Shown: one piece after another, positions 17,039-26,129 of the stretch
Layout: each line of letters begins with the position of its first letter
Numbering within the stretch: position 1 is the first letter of the stretch
Made by a program: the position numbers and the translations under genes
Assembly (NCBI GenBank): GCA_965226545.1
Contig: OZ245364.1
Span: 2,480,001 to 2,544,000, forward strand
Direction: 5' to 3'
DNA: 64,000 nt
Origin: JAHRAW01 sp965226545
GTDB lineage: Bacteria; Pseudomonadota; Gammaproteobacteria; Arenicellales; Poriferihabitantaceae
Notes under the pieces: generated by a model
Databases searched by the model: none
Seen by the model: the letters and a program-made list of their open reading frames with translations, nothing else
Told to the model about the DNA's origin: nothing

Positions 17039-18391
17039 GTGCCCACCCCACCCCACGACTCCCCCAACCGCAACGCACCCGACCCATTGCCGACGCATCG
17101 CAGCGTATGGTCGTTGGCGGCGCCGATGATTATTTCGAATCTGTCGGTGCCGTTGGTCGGGGCGGTCGACACCGCCGTGGTCGGACGCCTGCCTTCGCCG
17201 GCGCACATCGGCGCGGTTGCGTTGGGCGCGTTGATGTTTACTTTTTTATATTGGGCGTTCGGTTTTTTGCGCATGGGCACCACCGGCTTTGTCGCGCGCG
17301 CATTCGGCGCGCACGACCGCGACGCCATCGCCGCAACGATGTTGCGTTCATTGTTGCTTGCGTTGTTGTTCGGCTTTGTTGTCATATTAATCGGCGCGCC
17401 GGCGATTGCGCTTGCATTGCATTGGATTGATACAAGCGTCGCCGTCGAACAACTCGCCGCGCAATACGCGCGCATTCGATTATGGAGCGCGCCGGCGACG
17501 CTGTGCGTTTATGTGTTCACCGGCGTGTTCATCGGCATGCACAACACGCGCCGCGCGTTGTACTTGGTGTTAACGCTCAACTGCACCAACATCGCGCTGG
17601 ATTTCCTCTTCGTCATCGGCTTCCAACTCGGCGTATCCGGCGTCGCCTGGGCGACCTTAATCGCCGAATACACCGCCGCCCTGCTCGGCGTTTGGCTGTT
17701 GCGCGCGCAATTCATCGATGCGTTGCGTCGCATACCGTTGCGCCGCGCACTCGACCGCGCGGCGTTGATGCAATTGTTGCGCGCCAACGGTCATTTATTT
17801 GTGCGCACTTTATGTTTGATGTTTTCATTCGCTTGGTTCACCGCACAAGGCGCGCGATTCGGCGAAGTGATTCTCGCCGCCAATGCGGTGTTGATGCATC
17901 TGCATCATTTCACCGCCTATGCATTGGACGGCTTTGCGCACGCCGCCGAAGCGTTAATGGGCGGCGCATTCGGCGCGCGCAATCGCCGCGCCTTCGACCG
18001 CACCGCGCGATTAACCACCGTATGCGCCGCAGTCACCGCGTTGCTGATAACCGCGTTGTATGCGTTGTTCGGCGCGCATCTGTTGCGGTTGTTTACCGAC
18101 ATCGATGCGGTGCTTATCGCCGCTGAACAACATTTAATTTGGGTGATTGTTCTGCCGCTCCTGTCGGTGTGGAGTTTTCAACTCGACGGCATCTTCATCG
18201 GCGGCGGACACACCCGCGCAATGCGCAATGCAATGTTGTGGTCGACGGCAATGTATTTAATCGCGCTTGTTTTTCTGATGCCGCGTTTCGGCAATCACGG
18301 TTTGTTTATGGGGTTATGCATTTTTATGGCGGTGCGCGCGTTGACTTTATGGCGACATTATCCGCGCTTGCGCGCGGCGGTTGAGGAATAG
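17039..18391 (+). CDS. MATE family multidrug efflux transporter (DinF type)
   Basis: 450 aa, 12 predicted helices, beginning LAAPMIISNLSVPLVGAVDT, the classic MATE opening. LGALMFTFLYWAFGFLRMGTTG and the second-half YALDGFAHAAEALMGGAFGA segment place it near the DinF/NorM branch. Exports cationic compounds with Na+ or H+. Uses a GTG start. The preceding 220 bp hold AT-rich ATAAATCGCAACT-like simple repeats and no gene. Confidence 0.9.
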   Translation: MPTPPHDSPNRNAPDPLPTHRSVWSLAAPMIISNLSVPLVGAVDTAVVGRLPSPAHIGAVALGALMFTFLYWAFGFLRMGTTGFVARAFGAHDRDAIAATMLRSLLLALLFGFVVILIGAPAIALALHWIDTSVAVEQLAAQYARIRLWSAPATLCVYVFTGVFIGMHNTRRALYLVLTLNCTNIALDFLFVIGFQLGVSGVAWATLIAEYTAALLGVWLLRAQFIDALRRIPLRRALDRAALMQLLRANGHLFVRTLCLMFSFAWFTAQGARFGEVILAANAVLMHLHHFTAYALDGFAHAAEALMGGAFGARNRRAFDRTARLTTVCAAVTALLITALYALFGAHLLRLFTDIDAVLIAAEQHLIWVIVLPLLSVWSFQLDGIFIGGGHTRAMRNAMLWSTAMYLIALVFLMPRFGNHGLFMGLCIFMAVRALTLWRHYPRLRAAVEE

Positions 18392-18515
18392 TCAACCAAT
18401 AAACCCGCATCGAAAATAAAATCGCATTGGCGCATGCATAATTTACAATCGCAATGCGTGCACGCACTTTTTTAACGTCGATATCCTTTAACGCCAACCC
18501 CTTTGCAAAATTACA

Positions 18516-21404
18516 ATGTCACGAATTATTGAAGGCGAATTTAACACCAATCTCAGCGAGATTTTGCGAAGCAAAAATCCACGTTGGCGCAAAGGGAATT
18601 TTGTCAACGGCGAAGCGATTGGCAGTTTGAATCAAGCCGGCGCCACACCGGATATTTTGATTGCACCGCCCAACACCCTGCCGGTGATTATCGAAAGCGA
18701 ATATTTGCCGGCGCGCACGGTCGAAGAGGACGCGATTGGACGGTTGGGGCGCGTCGTAAAATCGACCAACACGCGCATCGAACAAGTAATTGCGTTGCGC
18801 GCGCCAGCGGAAATCAAAAACGCACAACCCGCGAAATTAAAAACCGCGATATTGTCCGCTCGCTTTGAGTATTGTCTTTTCTCGCACCCTCAGGAAAACG
18901 CAAACATGATTCGCTGGCCTTACAAAGGCTGGTTAACCGGCGGCGTTGACGAACTGGTTGCGCTGATTGAGAACATTGGAGTATCCGAGAAATTAATCGC
19001 CGAAAGTTTGCACACTTTGGATGGTGCGGTCGGCGGGGCCGCGGCGATGTTGTATCACGCCACCGCCAACAAACCCGATGTTCGCAAAAACATCGCCGCA
19101 TTGTTGCATCAATCAGAAAACGAACAATCGATGCGCATGGCCATGGCGATTATCGCCAACGCCTTAACCTTTCAAGAACTCATCGCCGGCGCGTACAACA
19201 TTGCAAATTGTCAACAACTGCGCACCGCACAAAACCGATTGCCCGCGGGCAAAACAACCGCCGAGTGGACGCGCATCATTGACGAGGTGAATTATTGGCC
19301 AGTGTTTAACATCGCGCGCGAAGTGGTCAACCAAATTCCGTCCGCGGCGGCAGCGGATATCCTCTCGCGGTTATCCGATGCCGTGGATGAAATTAACGCC
19401 AACGGCATCACCGCCTCGCATGATTTATACGGTCAAATGTTCCAACGGTTAATCACCGACCGCAAATTCCTTGCAACGTTTTACACATTGCCGGAGTCGG
19501 CGATGTTGTTGGCGGAAGTCGCGGCGGATAAATTAACCATCGATTACGCCGATGAAAACGCCGCCGCCAACCTGCGCATCGCCGATTTCGCCTGCGGCAC
19601 CGGCGCGTTGATTACCGCCGCCTATCATGCGGTGCTCGCCCGCCATCGCCGCGCCGGTCACGACGACGCCGCGATTCACAAAACGATGATGGAAAACGCA
19701 TTGATTGCAACCGACATCATGCCGGCCGGCGTGCATCTCACCGTGTCGATTTTATCCAGCGTTCATCCGACGGTTACTTTTGAGAAAACCAAAGTGCATA
19801 CGTTGCCATATGGTGCAACCAACGGTGACATTAGTATTGGCGCATTGGATTTGTTGGCCAAGCAGGCGTCGCGTGATTTGCTCGTTGCGCGCGCGCAACT
19901 TGGCGGCGGCAGTGAAGAGGCGATTACCGCCAGCGACCAACTGGAGTCGATGCTCGCAATGGAGCATGGAAGTTTTAATTGGGTAATCATGAATCCGCCA
20001 TACACGCGCTCGACCAATCACGAACTCACCGACCGCCCGGTACCGTCGTTTGCCGGGTTTGACACCAGCAACGACGAACAACACAAAATGTCTGAAAAGT
20101 TAAAGAAAGTCTACGGCAAGGGAAAACGCGCAGGTCACGGCAATGTCGGCTTGGCGTCGAACTTCATCGACCTTGCGCACCGCAAACTGCGAGCCGACGG
20201 CGTGTTGGCGATGGTGTTGCCGGCCACTTTTGCCTGGGGCAAAGGGTGGGAGAACGCGCGCTTTTTCATTAACCGTTATTACGACGATATAACGATGATT
20301 TCGCTTGCCGCAAGCGGCGAATATTCAACGTCGTTTTCCGCCGACACTAAAATTGCCGAAATTCTTTTGGTTGGTAAAAAACGATACATACTGCGCCCAA
20401 GGAACGAATGGGCTCCAGTGCGTGTTGCTGTGTTGCGCGAGCGCCCGAGCAACGCCGCACAAGCGGCGGTTGTCGCGCGCGCGATTGCCGAATCCAAAAA
20501 CGGCATCTGGGCCGGCAAAGACCACTTGGGCGAAGTGACTGTAAGCACATTGCAAGGCGGCAGCCCGGTCGGCGTTGCCGCGGTGAATTTGGCTACAAGT
20601 GCGGAAAAACTGCAAGACGGTTATCTCAGTTTCCCCACCGTACGCAAAACTCATCCAATTCCCGTCACTCGACTCGCTGAAATCGCCCAACGCGGATTTT
20701 TACACCGCGATATTAACGGCAAACATCGGGACGGCAGCGCACGCGGACCTTTTGAGATTGAGCCAAAACGCGAAAAGTTGCCCGACTTCCCATGTCTGTG
20801 GGCGCACAAGGCGGAGATCGAACGCCAATTTGTCATCGCCCCCGACACCCAAGGGCGCATACGCAAAGGCATGCGTTCGCGCGCCCATGATGTTTGGGAA
20901 ACCGCGACCACTTTGCATTTCACACTGGATTTTGGATTAAGTGCAAGCGGCATCGCCGCATGTGTAACGCCGATGCCGACCATCGGCGGTAACGCCTGGC
21001 CGAATGTTCGCCCGCACAAAAAAACGCATGAGGCGGCAATCGTGTTGTGGGCAAACTCCACCTTGGGTTTTTTGTTGTGGTGGCATAACGCCTCACGCCA
21101 ACAAGCCGGGCGCGCACGAATTTCCATCAGCCAATTGCCGGACCTGCCAATCCTCGACACCCGCAAACTCACCGCCCAACAACACCGTCTTGCCAAACGA
21201 ATCTTTAATCGATTTAAGGAAAAAACCTTCCTGCCGGCCAACGAAGCCTATCGAGATGAAACGCGCCAACAACTCGACCAAGCGGTGCTGATTGAACTGC
21301 TTGGATTGCCGAAAACAATTCTGCAGCCGTTGGAATTGTTGCGGCATAAATGGTGTTGCGAGCCCAGCGTACACGGCGGCAAATCGACCCGCCCGCAGGA
21401 TTAA
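18516..21404 (+). CDS. Solitary N6-adenine methyltransferase with N-terminal nuclease-like domain (Type IIG-like)
   Basis: 962 aa. The N-terminal ~100 residues (ATPDILIAPP, then PVIIESEY) look like a PD-(D/E)XK domain with an E-x-E variant; a helical region follows (to about 300). The methyltransferase core has FYTLPESAMLLAEVAADKL, motif I ADFACGTGALI and motif IV VIMNPPYTRS with a SFAGFDTSND insertion, then a GNVGLASNFIDLAHRKL helix. The C-terminal ~350 residues probably choose the target. No partner subunit is present. Flanked by a MATE exporter and an RND operon, with no mobile element. Domain order parallels that of the gene at 3835-6633. Confidence 0.85.
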   Translation: MSRIIEGEFNTNLSEILRSKNPRWRKGNFVNGEAIGSLNQAGATPDILIAPPNTLPVIIESEYLPARTVEEDAIGRLGRVVKSTNTRIEQVIALRAPAEIKNAQPAKLKTAILSARFEYCLFSHPQENANMIRWPYKGWLTGGVDELVALIENIGVSEKLIAESLHTLDGAVGGAAAMLYHATANKPDVRKNIAALLHQSENEQSMRMAMAIIANALTFQELIAGAYNIANCQQLRTAQNRLPAGKTTAEWTRIIDEVNYWPVFNIAREVVNQIPSAAAADILSRLSDAVDEINANGITASHDLYGQMFQRLITDRKFLATFYTLPESAMLLAEVAADKLTIDYADENAAANLRIADFACGTGALITAAYHAVLARHRRAGHDDAAIHKTMMENALIATDIMPAGVHLTVSILSSVHPTVTFEKTKVHTLPYGATNGDISIGALDLLAKQASRDLLVARAQLGGGSEEAITASDQLESMLAMEHGSFNWVIMNPPYTRSTNHELTDRPVPSFAGFDTSNDEQHKMSEKLKKVYGKGKRAGHGNVGLASNFIDLAHRKLRADGVLAMVLPATFAWGKGWENARFFINRYYDDITMISLAASGEYSTSFSADTKIAEILLVGKKRYILRPRNEWAPVRVAVLRERPSNAAQAAVVARAIAESKNGIWAGKDHLGEVTVSTLQGGSPVGVAAVNLATSAEKLQDGYLSFPTVRKTHPIPVTRLAEIAQRGFLHRDINGKHRDGSARGPFEIEPKREKLPDFPCLWAHKAEIERQFVIAPDTQGRIRKGMRSRAHDVWETATTLHFTLDFGLSASGIAACVTPMPTIGGNAWPNVRPHKKTHEAAIVLWANSTLGFLLWWHNASRQQAGRARISISQLPDLPILDTRKLTAQQHRLAKRIFNRFKEKTFLPANEAYRDETRQQLDQAVLIELLGLPKTILQPLELLRHKWCCEPSVHGGKSTRPQD

Positions 21405-21521
21405 CCTGCGCGGCCAAGTTGCACGGCAATCGATTTTATTAACGCCGCGCTTGCCTTCATCGACGCAACGATTTCGTTGCGCGTCGGCATGCGCGCATCA
21501 GCACAACCGCGCGGCATAACT

Positions 21522-21533
21522 TATACTTGCCCG
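21522..21533 (+). promoter_or_regulatory. TATACT box six bases before the RND adaptor ATG
   Basis: TATACT (21522-21527) then TGCCCG and the ATG at 21534; predicted transcription start is on the start codon. No good -35 and no Shine-Dalgarno sequence. Confidence 0.5.
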
Positions 21534-22643
21534 ATGAACTCCCCGTTCGCCCGCGCATTCATCGTTGCGTTATTCGCCGCATCGTTCATCACCGTCGCGC
21601 ACGCCCAACGCGCCGCGCCGGTTGGCGTCGATGAAATTATCATGCAGCCGTTTGCGCAAACCGTGCCGCTACTCGGCGAGTTGGTCGCCAAACAATCCGG
21701 CGCGGTGGCCGCGCGCATCGACGGCACGGTCGCTGCCATGCATGTACAAGTCGGCGACCGCGTCGCGCGCGGGCAGGCCTTGGCGACTTTGGATAAAGCC
21801 GAGTTGGAATTGCGGTTGGCGTTGGTGCGCGCGCAATACGACGAAGCGGTTGCGCGCGAACAAAGCGCCGCGGCGCAATTGACGCTGGCGTCGCAGGAAG
21901 TTAAACGGCTGAGCGGGTTGAGCCGACAGGATGCGGTCAGCCGCGCATCGATTGACGACGCCGACCAACAACAAAACATCGCCGGCGCGCGGCTGCGCGA
22001 ATCGCGCGCCGCGGTTGCGCGCGCAAGTGCGGCGTTGCAATTGGCCGCACTCGAGCGCGATTACGCCACGGTGCTGGCGCCGTTTGCCGGCGGCATCACC
22101 GAAACATTAAGCGAAGTCGGCGGCTATTTGCGGCGCGGCGATGCGGTGGTGAAGATGGTGTCCGAGCGGCGCATGGAAGTCGAAGCGGCGGTGCCGGCGC
22201 AATACTTGGGCGGCGCGGTCATCGGCGCGGACGTGCAGGTTGTCGTCGGCGCGCAAACCTATCGCGCAACGGTGCGCGCCGTGGTCGCCGAAGAGGAAAG
22301 ACGCACGCGCACTCGACGGGTGCGGTTGGTCGCCGATGCATTGGCGCAAGCGCGCGCCGACGCCAACTTCGCCGCGCAACAAAGCGTTACGCTGTTGATG
22401 CCGGCCGGCGTTGCGCGCGACATTGTGTCGGTGCATAAAGACGCCATCATCCAACGCGGCGCGGATAAAATTGTGTTCATCGTCATCGATGGCGCGGCGC
22501 AACTGCGCCCGATAAAAACCGGCGCGGCCAGCGGCGACCGCATCGAAGTGTTGCAGGGATTGCAGCCCGGCGAATTGGCGGTGGTGCGCGGCAACGAACG
22601 TTTGCAGCCGAATCAACCGGTGATGATTGCGCCGTTGCAATAA
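21534..22643 (+). CDS. RND efflux periplasmic adaptor (membrane fusion protein)
   Basis: 369 aa. The signal peptide ends near VAHAQRA. Biotinyl-lipoyl-like half motifs (GTVAAMHVQVGDRVARGQAL and the YATVLAPFAGGI partner) flank a coiled-coil hairpin (about residues 90-170), then beta-barrel and membrane-proximal domains ending LQGLQPGELAVVRGNERLQP. It links the inner-membrane RND pump downstream with an outer-membrane channel. No outer-membrane factor gene is present in the window. Start chosen at MNSPFAR because of the signal peptide and the -10 box just before it. Related to the AcrA/MexE group; substrate unknown. Confidence 0.9.
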   Translation: MNSPFARAFIVALFAASFITVAHAQRAAPVGVDEIIMQPFAQTVPLLGELVAKQSGAVAARIDGTVAAMHVQVGDRVARGQALATLDKAELELRLALVRAQYDEAVAREQSAAAQLTLASQEVKRLSGLSRQDAVSRASIDDADQQQNIAGARLRESRAAVARASAALQLAALERDYATVLAPFAGGITETLSEVGGYLRRGDAVVKMVSERRMEVEAAVPAQYLGGAVIGADVQVVVGAQTYRATVRAVVAEEERRTRTRRVRLVADALAQARADANFAAQQSVTLLMPAGVARDIVSVHKDAIIQRGADKIVFIVIDGAAQLRPIKTGAASGDRIEVLQGLQPGELAVVRGNERLQPNQPVMIAPLQ

Positions 22644-22735
22644 TTTTGATTTTGATTTTTGTTTTATTTTTACTTTTATTTCTTACTTTTTATTTTTTAC
22701 CTTTCACTTCGACTTTGTTTGTTTACTTTTAATTG
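22644..22735. repeat. T-rich simple sequence (TTTTTACTTTT words)
   Basis: Plus-strand pyrimidine-rich run built from TTTTGA, TTTTTAC and TTTTTA words between adaptor and pump genes. Two similar stretches occur near 46237-46300 and 48533-48620. No coding potential seen. Confidence 0.6.
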
Positions 22736-22822
22736 CGCCGACACTTTGCCGTCGCAAAGTTGGGCAGGCGCCGTTAATCCACCGTCCATCAACCGTCAAC
22801 CAACCGTTACGAAACCGCCGCA

Positions 22823-25800
22823 ATGAATCTAATTCGCGCTTCGATTGAACGCCCGATTGCGGTCATCGCCGCGGTGTTGATGATTGTATTGTTTGGCTTG
22901 GTGGCGTTGCGCACCATCCCGATACAACTCGCCCCGGATGTTAACCGTCCGGTGATTACCATCTCCACTTCCTGGTTTGGCGCGGCGCCGGCCGAAGTCG
23001 AGCGCGAAATTATCAACCGCCAGGAAGAGGCGCTCGCCGGGCTCGAAGGTTTGGTGTCGATTACCGGACGCGCCGAACAAGGGCGCGCGCAAATCACCCT
23101 CGAGTTTCGCGTCGATGCCAACATGGACCGCGCCTTGTTGTTGGTCGCCAATCGCCTCGACCGCGTGTCGGATTATCCCGATGAGGTTGACCAACCGACA
23201 TTGGCAACAGCCGGCAGCGAAGACAACGCCATCGCCTGGTTTGTCATCACCGCGCGCGACTCGACCGCGCGGCCGATTCACGAATACGGCGATTTTGTCA
23301 ACGACATCATCAAAGACCGCATCGAACGCGCGCCCGGCGTCGGGCGCGTCAATGTGTTTGGCGCAAGCGAACGCGAGATTCACATTGTCGCCAACCCGCA
23401 ACAATTGGCCAGCCATCAATTGACGGTCGGGCAAGTGGTCGGCGCATTGCGCGACTCCAACATCTCGCTCGGCGCCGGCGACATCGACGAAGGCAAACGC
23501 CGCTATGTCGTGCGCACCGAAGGCGAGTTGAACAATCTCGAAGTGATTCGCGCGGTGCAATTGCGCGGCGCCGGCGCGCAACGCGGACGGGTGACGCTCG
23601 GCGATGTCGCCGAGGTGCGCTTCGGTTATCAGGAACCGGGCGCGACCATCCGCTATCTTGGACGCGCCTCGATGGCGTTAAACGCCGAACGCCAAACCGG
23701 CGCCAATGTCATCGAAGTGATGCGCGAAATTCGCGCGGCGGTAGACGATTTAAATCGCGCCGCGGTGCCGAACGCCGGATTGAAACTGACGCAAGTGTAT
23801 GACGAGACCGTATACATCGACTCGGCGATTAAATTGGTGCAGCAAAACATTTGGATTGGCGGCGCCTTGGCCGCGTTGTTGCTGTTGTTGTTTTTGCGCT
23901 CGATGCGCGCCACCTTAATCATCTCGCTGGCGATACCGGTGTCGGTGGTCGGCGCGTTTGTTGCAATGGCCGCATTGGGGCGGTCGATTAACGTCATCTC
24001 GCTGGCCGGCTTGGCGTTTGCGGTCGGCATGGTCGTCGATGCCGCGATTGTCGTGTTGGAAAACATTTATCGCCATCGCGAAGCCGGACATTCGCGCGCG
24101 CAAGCGGCACAGTTGGGCGCGCAACAAGTGTGGGGCGCGGTGTTGGTCTCGGCGTTGACCACGGTGATGGTGTTCATCCCGATTTTAATTATGCAGTTGG
24201 AAGCCGGGCAATTGTTCCGCGACATCGCCGTGGCGATTTCGGTTGCGGTGATGTTGTCGTTGTTGGTGTCGATTACGGTCATCCCGGCGTTGTCGCGCCG
24301 GTTGCTGGCCGAAGGCAAGCCGCGCGCGCCGGGCGAATTGCCCGGCATCGATCGCAACGCGCGGCGCTTTGTCGGCGCCATCGATGCGTTTACCGCCGCG
24401 GTCGTGCATAACCGCAGGTTTGCGCTGCGCATCGTCGTGTCGGTAACGCTCACCGCATTGTTGGCTGCGTGGTTGTTGTTGCCAAAACTCGAATACCTGC
24501 CGGAAGGCAACCGCAATTTATTGTTCGGCATCATCATCCCGCCGCCGGGTTACAACCTCGCGACCACCACCAAAATCGCCAAAGGCATCGAAAACGAAAC
24601 CAAACATTTATGGGTCGGGCAAGACGACGCCGCTCAAGACGATGCAACCCAAACCGATGTCGACTCAGTTGACTCGGGCGACGCCCATCGCGACAACCGC
24701 CGCGCCAAACATTCCGATGCGCCGCGCATCTCACGATTTTTTTATGTCGCGACGCGCGCGCGCACTTTTTTGGGCGCGGTCGCCGAAGACAGCCGCCGCG
24801 TCGGCGAACTCAAACCGATTTTGGCAAAGCCGGTGTTTCGCGAACCCGGCACCTTCGGCTTCATCACCCAGCCGTCGATTTTTGGGCGCGGCATCGGCGG
24901 CGGGCGGGCGATTGAATTGGACATCTCCGGCGCGGATTTTCCGGCGATATTGCAAACCGCCGGGCGCGCCTTCGGCAAAATCATCGCGGTGTTGCCGCGC
25001 GAACAGGGCAATGAATGGCGTCCGCTGCCCGGCTTGGAACTCGGCGCGCCCGAAGTGCGCGTCATCCCCGACCGCCTGCGGCTGTCCGACGGCGGCGTGA
25101 GCGTGTTGGAATTGGCGCGCACGCTCGATGCATTTAACGACGGGCTGCGCGCCGCGCAATCCACCGTCGACGGCAAGTTGATTGACATCATCATCAAAGG
25201 CGAAGCCGACGCGGTGCAAACCACTCAAGGCATCGGCGGCTTGCCGATTGTGACCGCCGACGGGCGCATCATCCCGGCCGCGGCATTGGCTGACATCGTG
25301 CTGACCGCCGGCCCAACCGAAATCCGTCACCGCGAACGGTTCCGCACCATCACGTTGTCGGTGCGCCCGGCGCAAACCATCGCGCTCGAATCCGCGATTG
25401 AGTTGATACAAGAACGCGTGGTCGCCCCGCTCGAAACCGAAGGCATGCCGCCGGGCATTAAACTGCGCATCGCCGGCACCGCCGACCAACTGACCGAAAC
25501 CAGCCGCGCGTTGGCCGTCAGCATGGGCTTGGCCTTGGTGATTGTGTTTTTGGTAATGGCGGTGTTGTTCGAAAGTTTTGTTTATCCGCTGATTATTATG
25601 CTGTCGGTGCCGGTCGCCGCGGCCGGCGGCTTTGGCGGATTGGCCGCGCTTAATTTATTTTCCTATCAACCGCTCGATATGTTGACCATGCTCGGCTTTG
25701 TCATCTTAATCGGCATCGTCGTCAACAACGCGATTTTGTTGGTGCATCAAACGTTGCATTACATCCGCCGCGAAAACCTGCCGGGCGTCGAGGCGATTCA

Positions 25801-26065
25801 ACGCGCCACGCGCAACCGCATCCGTCCGATTTTTATGTCGACGTTGACTTCGGTGTTTGGCATGTTGCCGCTGGTGCTGTTTCCCGGCGCCGGCTCGGAG
25901 TTGTATCGCGGACTCGGTTCAGTCGTGGTCGGCGGCTTAAGTTTATCGGCGTTGCTGACCTTGTTGATTGTGCCGCCGATGATGGCGTTATTAATCGCGC
26001 CCCTCGAAGCGCGCCGCGCGCGCAGCGGTGCGGCGGCGGAATCGACTTCGACTTCGAATCATTGA
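22823..26065 (+). CDS. RND efflux pump, inner-membrane transporter (AcrB/hydrophobe-amphiphile exporter family)
   Basis: 1080 aa proton-driven pump. MNLIRASIERPIAVIAAVLM at TM1, the large periplasmic porter domain, then a GLAFAVGMVVDAAIVVLENI TM4 region with the proton-relay Asp residues, and the duplicate half from about 500 (LVIVFLVMAVLFESFVYPL). An Asp-rich low-complexity insert (about positions 24622-24723, including TQTDVDSVDSGDAHRD) sits in the second periplasmic loop and is absent from typical pumps. Pairs with the adaptor 179 bp upstream. Confidence 0.92.
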   Translation: MNLIRASIERPIAVIAAVLMIVLFGLVALRTIPIQLAPDVNRPVITISTSWFGAAPAEVEREIINRQEEALAGLEGLVSITGRAEQGRAQITLEFRVDANMDRALLLVANRLDRVSDYPDEVDQPTLATAGSEDNAIAWFVITARDSTARPIHEYGDFVNDIIKDRIERAPGVGRVNVFGASEREIHIVANPQQLASHQLTVGQVVGALRDSNISLGAGDIDEGKRRYVVRTEGELNNLEVIRAVQLRGAGAQRGRVTLGDVAEVRFGYQEPGATIRYLGRASMALNAERQTGANVIEVMREIRAAVDDLNRAAVPNAGLKLTQVYDETVYIDSAIKLVQQNIWIGGALAALLLLLFLRSMRATLIISLAIPVSVVGAFVAMAALGRSINVISLAGLAFAVGMVVDAAIVVLENIYRHREAGHSRAQAAQLGAQQVWGAVLVSALTTVMVFIPILIMQLEAGQLFRDIAVAISVAVMLSLLVSITVIPALSRRLLAEGKPRAPGELPGIDRNARRFVGAIDAFTAAVVHNRRFALRIVVSVTLTALLAAWLLLPKLEYLPEGNRNLLFGIIIPPPGYNLATTTKIAKGIENETKHLWVGQDDAAQDDATQTDVDSVDSGDAHRDNRRAKHSDAPRISRFFYVATRARTFLGAVAEDSRRVGELKPILAKPVFREPGTFGFITQPSIFGRGIGGGRAIELDISGADFPAILQTAGRAFGKIIAVLPREQGNEWRPLPGLELGAPEVRVIPDRLRLSDGGVSVLELARTLDAFNDGLRAAQSTVDGKLIDIIIKGEADAVQTTQGIGGLPIVTADGRIIPAAALADIVLTAGPTEIRHRERFRTITLSVRPAQTIALESAIELIQERVVAPLETEGMPPGIKLRIAGTADQLTETSRALAVSMGLALVIVFLVMAVLFESFVYPLIIMLSVPVAAAGGFGGLAALNLFSYQPLDMLTMLGFVILIGIVVNNAILLVHQTLHYIRRENLPGVEAIQRATRNRIRPIFMSTLTSVFGMLPLVLFPGAGSELYRGLGSVVVGGLSLSALLTLLIVPPMMALLIAPLEARRARSGAAAESTSTSNH

Positions 26066-26086
26066 TGCATTGTGCGAGGTGACTGT

Positions 26087-26113
26087 TTACTGTGACGGTG
26101 ACAGTCACAGTAA
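26087..26113. terminator. Inverted repeat between convergent genes
   Basis: TTACTGTGAC and GTCACAGTAA form a perfect 10-bp stem with a 7-base loop between the RND pump and the convergent permease gene. There is no T tract, so its use as a bidirectional terminator is only plausible. It is embedded in AGTGAC-type simple sequence. Confidence 0.4.
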
Positions 26114-26129
26114 CAGTGACAATGCCGAC

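Noticed and set aside
18453..18632. Small frame MRARTFLTSISFNANP ahead of the second methyltransferase
   Set aside because: Overlaps the start of the methyltransferase in another frame and shows no ribosome binding site or motif.
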